Shown here: piece by piece, positions 56,237-64,000 of the stretch
Layout of the letters: every line of letters starts with the position of its first letter
How positions within the stretch are numbered: the stretch's first letter is position 1
Source of the DNA: Berberis thunbergii
Lineage: Eukaryota; Streptophyta; Magnoliopsida; Ranunculales; Berberidaceae
Assembly: GCA_003290165.1 (NCBI GenBank)
Contig: QNQO01000516.1
Location: 434,001-498,000 of the forward strand
Direction: 5' to 3'
Length of the DNA: 64,000 nucleotides
The notes under the pieces: generated by a model
Databases searched by the model: none
What the model was told of the DNA's origin: nothing
Seen by the model: only the letters and a program-made list of their open reading frames with translations
Made by a program: the position numbers and the translations under genes

Positions 56237-58497
56237 TCAAGTTTTGACTTGCAACCAACTAATTCCTGGCTCTTTCAATCCATTGCTTTGAATTCTCCTC
56301 CTCACTTCAGCTGCAATCATCCCATTTCCCTGATTCCGCATACATATTAGACATTAGAACGAGTGCCGAAGTGTCATGAGCTCCCATACTTAAAAGATGC
56401 TCTTTGGCATATTCTGCAAATTCTATATCGCCATGAAGTTTACAAGCTGCTAAAAATGTGTTCCAAATCAACCTATTAGACTCATAGGGCATATTGTCGA
56501 TCAAACACTTAGCCTTCTCAAGCAACCCAGCCCTACCAAACATATCAACCATGCATGTGTAATGTTCTATGGAGGGAATAATCCCGTATTTACTAGAGAA
56601 CAACTCAAAGACATGAACTCCTTCATCTACTAAACCACAGTGGCTAAATGTCGACAAAAGAGAGGTCAAGGTAACCTCATTCGGCTTAAACCCATAATCA
56701 TCCATTCTCTCCAATAACTTTATTACCTTACTTCCCTCTCCGTGTTGGGCATATGCTGTGATCATTGTGTTCCATGGAACAATATTGCTTTTTGGAAGTT
56801 CCTCAAATAGTATCAAGCTCTCATGCAATTGCCCACACTTGGCATACATGTCCAAAAGAGAAGTCGCTGTGAATTCCTCGTCCACAATACCATGCTTTAT
56901 ACTGCATCCATGAATGCAACTCCCTAACCCCAAGTCCGCTAAGCTCCCGCAAGCCTTCAGAATACTTGAGAAAGTGAAGCTATTAGGACATGTTCCAACC
57001 AATTGCATACATTTGAAGAGCTCAACAGCATCGAATTCATACCTAGCTGACAGAACCCAGATATGATTGTAGTCCAAGAAATAACATTTCTTTCCCTCAT
57101 CTTACTGAAATACCATTTTGCTTCATCAACTGCTCCGCCTTTCATCAAACCATCTAGAACAGCATTTTGCACGGTCTGATCAAACCCAAACCCATGCTTG
57201 ATGGCACGAACATATATGTCTCCTTCATATTTACTGCATGAACTCATTAGTGCGACAAATGTAGCATGATTCGGTTCAATTCCCTTACGGTTCATATCAA
57301 TAAACAGCTCCATCATGTCTCCATAACTCCCATTTTTCCCTTGCCCTGAAATCATCGAATTGTACAAAACGGTGTTTCTCTGTGTCAGTGTCTCAAATAC
57401 TCTACAACTATACTCCACAAACCCGCATTTCATGTACATATCTACTAAAGCTGTGTTAACAACCAAATCCTTTAGAAACACAGACTTCAAAATAACTCCA
57501 TGGATACTTTTACCCAAGTTAACACATTTTAAGCCTGCACAAGCTTTAAGAATGCTAGAGAATGTACATTCATCTGGATCAAAACCTTGTGATCTTAATT
57601 TGTCAAAGAAGCTCAATGTGGTCTTGTGAAGATTATTATTCGAAAACCCAACAATCATCGAATTGTACAGAGCGCGATCAGCAGTTCTGATTCCTCTAAA
57701 AACCTTTTCTGAACTACCCATGTCATTAAATTCACCATACATACTCACAAGTGAAGTACCAATAAAACGATCCTCATGAAACCCAGTTTTAAACAAAGTC
57801 CATGTGTTTGCTCCCCAACTTCTCTATTCAAGTTCAAACAAGCTTTGATCAAGCTACCCAAAGTAAATTCTGTTGGCATAAAATTAGCATCTTTCAGGGC
57901 CTCTCTAAAGAGTTCAAATGCTTCTTCATAGGAACCAAAGCTCACAAACCCAGATACCATTGAATTATACATCACCGGGTCAGCAACCGGAGACAATCGA
58001 AACACAGAAATCGCAGATCCAAGCTCACCTAAGTTAGAGTAAAAATCAACTAGAGTTGTACACACAAATGGGTCTGACTGAAAATCAGAAACTATCACTT
58101 GAGAGTGTATCTGCTTTCCCTGCTCGAGCAACCTAAGCTTAGAGCACGACACAATCAAGCTTGAAAAAACAAATTGGTTAGAATCCAGGGCTTCTTTCTG
58201 CAAATGGGGTATTAGATTTAAAGCAAAATGTGGAGTATGAGATTGGGAATAGCCAGAAATTAGAGTAGAAAAAGAGACTAAGTTTGGGTGAGGCATTTCA
58301 TCGAAGAGCCTTCGGGCGGATATGAAGTCGGAGGACTTGGAGTAGAGATTCAAGAGATGGTTGTAAAGCTGGGTTTCGGGTAAGTAACCCAACTTGATGA
58401 TCTGGGCATGTAGTGATTTTCCATTTTGAAGAGATTTTCGTGTTGCGCAAATCTTGATTGCAGAAATAATTGAAGGGCGAACTGGTGTCGACAACAT
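56237..58497 (-). pseudogene. PLS/E-class pentatricopeptide repeat gene with three frame breaks
   Basis: One single-exon PPR gene is spread over three frames. The first (58497-57745) starts MLSTPVRPSIISAIKICATR and carries repeats such as LYNHLLNLYSKSSDFISARR. The second (57796-56957) has GTSLVSMYGEF and TALVDMYMKCGFVEYSCRVF. The third (57077-56307) has TATSLLDMYAKCGQLHESLI and WNTMITAYAQHGEG. A fourth change near 56315 leads into AEVRRRIQSNGLKEPGISWL, the E domain, ending at 56237. The total of about 750 residues and motif order are normal for a PLS-class protein that would enter mitochondria or plastids for RNA processing. Each break is a single-base type change. The even conservation between breaks suggests recent loss or sequence errors. 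Confidence 0.88.
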
Positions 58498-58773
58498 CTC
58501 TTATCTGACCACCTGGCGCTCTTGATGAAAGTACGATGGGGTTGTGACCAAACGTGTAGGGAAATGCTAGTGGTGCAGGTGCAAGTGCAAGGTGAAGAAG
58601 AAGAAGAAGAAGAAGAGAGAGATTTCAGGGTGGTTTTCTTTTGGCGCTAAAAGGAGTGTGTCAGACTCGGATCAATTTTGAAGGTTCCATGTTGAAGTTG
58701 GTGAAAGCATGTCAATATAATGAAGCGCAGTGTTTCGGTACATAAATAAATTTGGATGTTTGGTATATTAGAA
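58498..58773. other. Upstream region of the PPR gene
   Basis: About 275 bases between the PPR start codon and the foldback array, with a GAAGAA repeat at 58590-58620. The promoter would lie here; no clear TATA box was identified. Confidence 0.45.
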
Positions 58774-59976
58774 GAGTAATTCTAGATGTCGAGTTTTGGG
58801 CGAGGGAAGCGACGTGGCGGGGTGGGGACCGTCCACTCCGCTTGGGATGCGTGTCATCGTTTTTGGTGCGCGCATCTCGAGTGGAGTGGACGGTCCCCAC
58901 CCCGCCACGTCAATTTCCTTGCCCATTTCCTCGCCTGTTTCCTCGACATTTAGAATTCCCCTATTAGAAAGAGTGATTCTACACAGCGAGGAAACGGGCG
59001 AGGAAATGGGTGAGGGAAGCGACGTGGCGGGTGGGGACCGTTCACTTCGCTTGGGATGCGTGTCATCATTTTTGGTGCGCGCATCTCGAGTGGAGTGGAC
59101 GGTCCCCACCCCGCCACATCACTTTCCTTGCCCATTTCCTCGCCTGTTTCCTCGACATTTAGAATTCCCCTATTAGAAAGAGTGATTCTACACAGCGAGG
59201 AAACGGGCGAGGAAATGGGCGAGGGAAGCGACGTGGCGGGATGTGGACCGTCCACTCCGTTTGGGATGCGTGTCATCGTTTTTGGTGCGCGCATCTCGAG
59301 TGGAGTGGACGGTCCCCACCCCGCCACGTCACTTTCCTTGCCCATTTCCTCGCTTTGTGTTTCTCGACATTTAGAATTCCCCTATTAGAAAGAGTGATTC
59401 TACACAGCGAGAAAACAGGCGAGGAAATGGGCGAGGGAAGCGACGTGGCGGGGTGGGGACCGTCCACTCCGCTTGGGATGCGTGTCATCGTTTTTGGTGC
59501 GCACATCTCGAGTGGAGTGGACGGTCCCCACCCCGCCACGTCACTTTCCTTGCCCATTTCCTCGCCTGTTTCCTCGACATTAGAATTCCCCTATTAGAAA
59601 GAGTGATTCTACACAGCGAGGAAACGGGCGAGGGAAGCGACGTGGTGGGTGGGGACCGTCCACTCCGCTTGGGATGCGTGTCATCGTTTTTGGTGCGCGC
59701 ATCTCGAGTGGAGTGGACGGTCCCCCACACCGCCACGTCACTTTCCTTGCCCATTTCCTCGTCTGTATCCTCTACATTTAGAATTCCCCTATTAGAAAAT
59801 AGTGATTCTACACAGCGAGGAAATGGGCGAGGGAAGCGACGTGGCGGGGTGGGGACTGTCCACCCCACTCGGGATGCGTGCCGTCTTTTTTGGTGCGCGC
59901 ATCTTGAGCAGAGTGGACGGTCCCCACCCCGCCACGTCGCTTTCCTCGCCCATTTCGTCGCCTGTTTCCTCAAGGT
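58774..59976. mobile_element. Head-to-tail array of six foldback elements (Mutator-type MITE)
   Basis: Six units of 180-203 bp: 58774-58961, 58971-59170, 59180-59382, 59392-59591, 59601-59789 and about 59799-59976. Each folds into a hairpin (CGACGTGGCGGGGTGGGGAC pairs with the mirrored arm; loop near GCGCGCATCTCGAG). Each starts GAGT(A/G)ATTCTA and ends TAGAATTCCCC. Between successive units there is exactly one copy of TATTAGAAA. The left flank of the array is TATTAGAA (58766-58773). The last unit lost its tip. The first unit starts with GAGTAATTCTAGATGTCGAG and TTTTGGGCGAGGGAAG, like the large element at 39563; later units start with a hybrid ACACAGCGAGGAAACGGG end. Confidence 0.92.
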
Positions 59977-61225
59977 ATAGGTAAAATTTACCGCGTGATG
60001 TACATCAAGGTACTACTCATCAACTTATTACTCAATGTATACAAACATAGTTCATGACCAAAGTTATCACTCTTTTTTTCTTCTTTTTTATACTGGAAAA
60101 AATTGGGTCTTTGACCCTTTATTTAATTATACAGTGTTAATTAAATCAAGTTTGAAGGCTATAATATTATTGTCACTTAATATCATTATCGTCTCCATCT
60201 TGTATAGAGACTTGTTTTCACTCCAGTCCATTGCCTCCACCTCGCATGAAGGCTTATTTCGCTTCACTCAGGTCCAGTCCATTTAAGCTGTTATATTCAA
60301 TACCCGAAAGATTATCAATGACAAAGCATATGTGCTCCTAATAATATGGTGAAAACTCACAAATTTCTAACTAGTGAGTCTTGAACCCACGCCCTTTCAC
60401 TTAATTCCTAACATAGGCTACAAAAGTAACTACTCACTTAAGTTACCAACCAAATCCATAAAAGTTACCAACCTTCAAACTTGGATGCAACATGCACTCA
60501 AAACCTTTGGATGATGCATTGAAGAATATTTCATATAATTAATAAACCATTGACGTGTTGGTCCATAATCACAACCACCATTTGGAACTGCCCTCATCCA
60601 AGATTTAAAGTACATATTGTCTATTATGTTTCCATTTGTTCTTTTAATCGATCATTGCATTGGGCTGGTGAACATTATGATGATCAATCCCTCACATATT
60701 GATCATTGGTTTTAAGTCTCTTTTATTGGTGAAGTAGAGGATTGCTAAAGTATGTATCTAAAGAATCAAGATTGTCGATATATACCTGATGGTTTGGCAG
60801 GATTTGTTGGTATGATCATTATGTTAGGAACTTGTTTGTATGTTCTCTTTGGGGCGACATTCAGTCGCGGACCCAAAGAGGAGTAAAATGGTAAGGATTG
60901 TTAGTCGATAAATAGGAGTTATCAAAGGCTAAGCTAGAAAATTTTCTACTCCGAACTAATAATTTAACAACAAATTTCTTCTAACATCTACAAGTAAACA
61001 CTACAATAAAAGATATAATTCTAATTGTTTTTTTTCGTGAACTTAATCTAGTACTGTGCATTTATCTGTTCAGCTATAAAAGTATATTATATATATCAAT
61101 CTGAATCGAGTATAATATTTTAAGCCAAACTTTGCTAATAACTAGAATACATGATTAAAATTGTAAAATAATTAAGATAAATATGTAAGTTTTAGTCTGA
61201 AAATTTTTGAAATATGTGAACATAA
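59977..61225. other. Gene-less AT-rich stretch
   Basis: No gene recognised. A GTGGGTTCAAGACTCAC-like motif near 60390 (minus strand) resembles a B box but has no matching A box. Confidence 0.45.
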
Positions 61226-61229
61226 TAAG

Positions 61230-61725
61230 ATCTTAATTACAAGTTTATAGAAAAAATATTTTTATTAGCCAATCAAACCCCCAAATTTATATGAGTTGAA
61301 TAATGATATATATTTTTATTAATTCTATAGTTTGTTATCTTAGACTTTAATTTCATATTTTTTGGGGTTTTATTATATAATATTGTTTTTATTTGGATTT
61401 CATACTGGTTTGACCAAACAAGTATTTAATAAACTATAAATTTTTTCTTTTAAATGTATTCACATAAAAACATCTTATGAAAAAAAATTCTGGGATAGTA
61501 ACAAATATAGAGAACAAAAAATTATATAATCCTAATTACAAGTTTATAGAAAAAAAAATTTACCAACCAATCCAACCCCCAAATTTTACATGATAATGAT
61601 ATATATTCATTGATTTTATAATTTGTTATCTTAGATTTTATTTTATTTTTTGGTTTTTATTGTATAACATTGTTTTCTGTTTGGATTTCATATTCCTTTT
61701 GAGTAAACAAGTCTTTAATAAGTCC
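61230..61725. repeat. Direct duplication of ~200 bp, spaced ~300 bp
   Basis: The stretch at about 61230-61435 (AATTACAAGTTTATAGAAAA to AAGTATTTAATAA) is repeated with about 80-90% similarity by eye at about 61530-61725. Both copies lie just upstream of the LINE. Confidence 0.75.
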
Positions 61726-61739
61726 TTGCTTCCATCCTC

Positions 61740-64000
61740 TCCTTAACCTAATTCATTATTGTTTTTTTTTCTTGTTTTCATCATCGGTTTCCTCTTTCCT
61801 TTTCTTAATTCATTCTTGTTTCATCTGTTTAATGTGATCGCTTTATTAGTTCCATCTGTTTCACTTAATTTTTTCTTGTATTCTTTCCCTTACTCATATG
61901 GGCATTTAGTGCTATTATACTTCCTTTCTATTGATTCCATTCCTTCATTCTTCCAGGCCCTCTGCTTCCTTGCTCTTCAATACCCTTTCCTCAATTACAT
62001 TGTTTTATCCATATTGACTAATCTACTGCTTGTTTATCGTTTGGTTACTTGTTTGTCTTACAGGTCTACAACGTATAGCGATTCAGGAGAAAGATACTTT
62101 ATGTCTCCACTCTCCTCTCTCGATTGAGCTCTTCACCCCCTTGAAGTTAGTCTATTACCAGCATTTAAGGCTACCAAAGGTCTACTTATCTTCTCTGTAA
62201 CCCCATTTACTCCTACATTCCATCTTCTCTTTTCAACTTTTCACATCAGCCCACAAATATAAATGAGCAATCATCATCTTTCACATCCTTTCTTCTGCCC
62301 AAATCCTCTAATATTACTCTTAAAATTACTTCTCAATACTATTTCGAACCTTCACCACCATCACTTTTCATATCTTGTTTTTCCACATCCACTTATTTCG
62401 TATATGCTCTAACATCATTACTGTTTCAGAGCCTTGTTAATGGAGATCACATCTTACCTTCAAGATCCCCACCGCCACAATCACATAACTCTCAATCACC
62501 TCATAGCCACCCCAATCACTCCCATCCAAACACTCCTACTAACACCTCTCACCATTTTTTGCCTCCCTCTCCATCTTAATCTTTCGTCCACTTCTCACTT
62601 TCATAACATCAACCTCACAACTAATCCTGAAAATCACAACCCTCAGTCGGTACTATCATTGCTAGAGTCACCACCTCAGTCTCCTTCTTTTTCTTCTACG
62701 TCGTACCCTAATAGTCACTCACCTTACAATATCATGCAACGTCCCACGTGATCACCTCACAAGCCTTCCCTCGCCCCAAATCAGGTCATCACTCTGTTTC
62801 AGGGGACAATTCTCAACACGCTTTCAATCCTACAAACAACCCAACTCTCCCTACTCAAGATACTCATATAGACACCATTGTAACCCAACTCAGTGTACAA
62901 CTTGCAAACAACCTTATAATCCTTGAGCCTCATTATGTGAGGCATGCTAATGAAGGTTTGGAGAACCCTGCTTTTAGAACCGTTGCCAAATACTATCATT
63001 CGTAACACCTTAACCTGGTCACTTTTGTTCGATATCTTCTTCCTCAGTGGGAACCAACTCATGTTGTTCATTTTGAAACTTTGGAGGATCGTGATGACAG
63101 TCAGAATACATATTACTTGATATAATTCACTTGCGTTGAGGACAAAGAAAAAGTGCTTACTACTGGTCCATGGTCACTTTTTGGGTGGCTTGTCTCTGTT
63201 AAGAACTGGTCAGCACAATATACTTCTACCAACTTCAATATCATTCCCTGTTGGCTTCGATTCCATGAATTCCCTGTACAAAAACTGCTTCTTCCCAAAG
63301 TTGAGATGTTGGCTAACTGTATAGGTCCACTTATGGATATTGATCACCAAGCTCTAAACCAAGTATCCATCCCGTATATCCGGTTCAAAGTGTGGCTCGA
63401 TGTTTCGCGTCCACTACCTGGCATGATGCGCACCTCCTTCGAAATAACTAATGGAAGAATATATTTGTTTAAATTTGCTTACGAATATATGTCAAATTTT
63501 TTATTCTGCTGTAGGAAAGTGGGACACAAAGTTGGGAGGCATTGCCCTATATATTCACAAGTCTTGAACTCCCTCAATGGCACAAAACCCAGCCAGGCTA
63601 TGCTTAATAAATTGCTTTTGTTTGATCCTCACTCCAAAATCTGTCATCGACAAGCACTCCGCTCCAGCATGGCGTTGTCGATAAGCAGGCAACAAGCAAA
63701 CAAATTCTCCTTTTTACCAGCAACAGATTCTCTTGAAGGGGACCATGCCAATGAGTATCAACACAATACAGTGGAACATGCAAGTCCAGCCCATCATTCT
63801 AATACTCAAGAGGTACTAGCCCAACACCAATTAACCCACCCTTTTGATCTCAATACCTTAGTAGAAGGAGATCGCTTGGACACAACTGCAATGGAGCCAT
63901 TTTCAAGCCTTAACCAAGCTCGCACCATTCTCCACTCTCATCAACACTCACCTATCATCACTAACACCACCGCCAATCAAGCCCATCCCCCTGACCAATC
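61740..64000 (+). mobile_element. 5' part of a LINE retrotransposon, continuing beyond the window
   Basis: A pyrimidine-rich leader (61740-62430) is followed by a Pro/Ser/Thr/His-rich start and then the ORF1 domains listed separately. No reverse transcriptase has appeared by the window end, so ORF2 should lie to the right. The leader gives a spurious hydrophobic open frame. Confidence 0.7.
62748..64000 (+). pseudogene. LINE ORF1 (DUF4283 and zinc knuckle), two in-frame stops
   Basis: One frame runs from 62748 to the window end with stop codons only at 63003-63005 and 63123-63125. It contains TFVRYLLPQWEPTHVVHFET, then EDKEKVLTTGPWSLFGWLVS and VKNWSAQYTSTNFNIIPCWL, RFHEFPVQKLLLPKVEMLAN, VWLDVSRPLPGMMRTSFEIT, and FLFCCRKVGHKVGRHCP. 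This is the DUF4283 domain followed by the CCHC_4-type knuckle (FCxxCxxxGHxxxxC), where CxxC is changed to FCC. A long low-complexity tail follows. DUF4283 proteins are the RNA-binding first ORF of plant LINEs. The two stops mean this copy is probably dead. Confidence 0.85.

Noticed and set aside
58750..59984. Overlapping long open frames on both strands
   Set aside because: All are products of the palindromic foldback array; the same repeat is translated in several frames.
61759..62127. Hydrophobic membrane protein of 122 residues
   Set aside because: It is a T/C-rich leader upstream of LINE ORF1; hydrophobic codons result from base composition.

Overview
This is nuclear DNA of a flowering plant, most likely a dicot with a large, transposon-rich, AT-rich genome. 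The evidence is spliced plant genes (phytocyanin, PPR, chlorophyll synthase), plant-type transposases (En/Spm Transposase_24, FAR1, PIF/Harbinger) and tRNA-Met primed LTR elements. I cannot name the species. Only one gene looks intact: a two-exon lamin-like/early-nodulin-like phytocyanin on the minus strand (34187-36133). The other coding signals are transposon proteins, decayed genes, or pieces of host genes carried inside transposons. All calls come from reading the sequence; nothing was searched in a database.

Layout. 1-13782: one large CACTA (En/Spm) element whose left tip lies outside the window. It carries a broken Transposase_24 gene, the last exon of a TNP2-type transposase, and fragments of three host genes (NUP1, TPX2 and a YSL transporter), all on the minus strand. 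13.8-22.0 kb: decayed sequence with an RNase H1 hybrid-binding exon, a FAR1-related pseudogene and the RNase H tail of a LINE. 22.5-24.2 kb: a short non-autonomous CACTA element built of palindromic ~108-bp units. 25.1-25.9 kb: a non-autonomous hAT element. 26.2-29.7 kb: an LTR retrotransposon in which most of gag-pol is replaced by pieces of importin beta-1, a PPR gene and 2-oxoglutarate dehydrogenase E1, followed by an inverted partial LTR. 29.9-30.3 kb: another LINE tail. 32.1-32.9 kb: a foldback element and the last exons of a DUF155 gene. 34.2-36.1 kb: the phytocyanin gene with a foldback element in its intron. 38.0-39.2 kb: a very young TRIM retrotransposon.

39563-48739: a Mutator-like element with ~1.45-kb terminal inverted repeats and a perfect 9-bp target duplication. 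It carries chlorophyll synthase exons on the plus strand and an unidentified gene on the minus strand. 48.9 kb: a SINE. 49.8-52.2 kb: a decayed PIF/Harbinger gene pair. 53.0-54.1 kb: a foldback element, an RPS30 retrocopy and a SINE. 56.2-58.5 kb: a frameshifted PPR gene. 58.77-59.98 kb: a tandem array of six foldback elements. 61.7 kb to the end: the 5' part of a LINE with a DUF4283/CCHC ORF1.

Two themes stand out. First, three transposons of three different superfamilies (CACTA, LTR, Mutator) each carry host-gene fragments. Second, one Mutator-like family appears both as a 9.2-kb gene-carrying element and as several short foldback derivatives with matching ends and 9-bp duplications, including a six-copy head-to-tail array separated by single copies of the target duplication.
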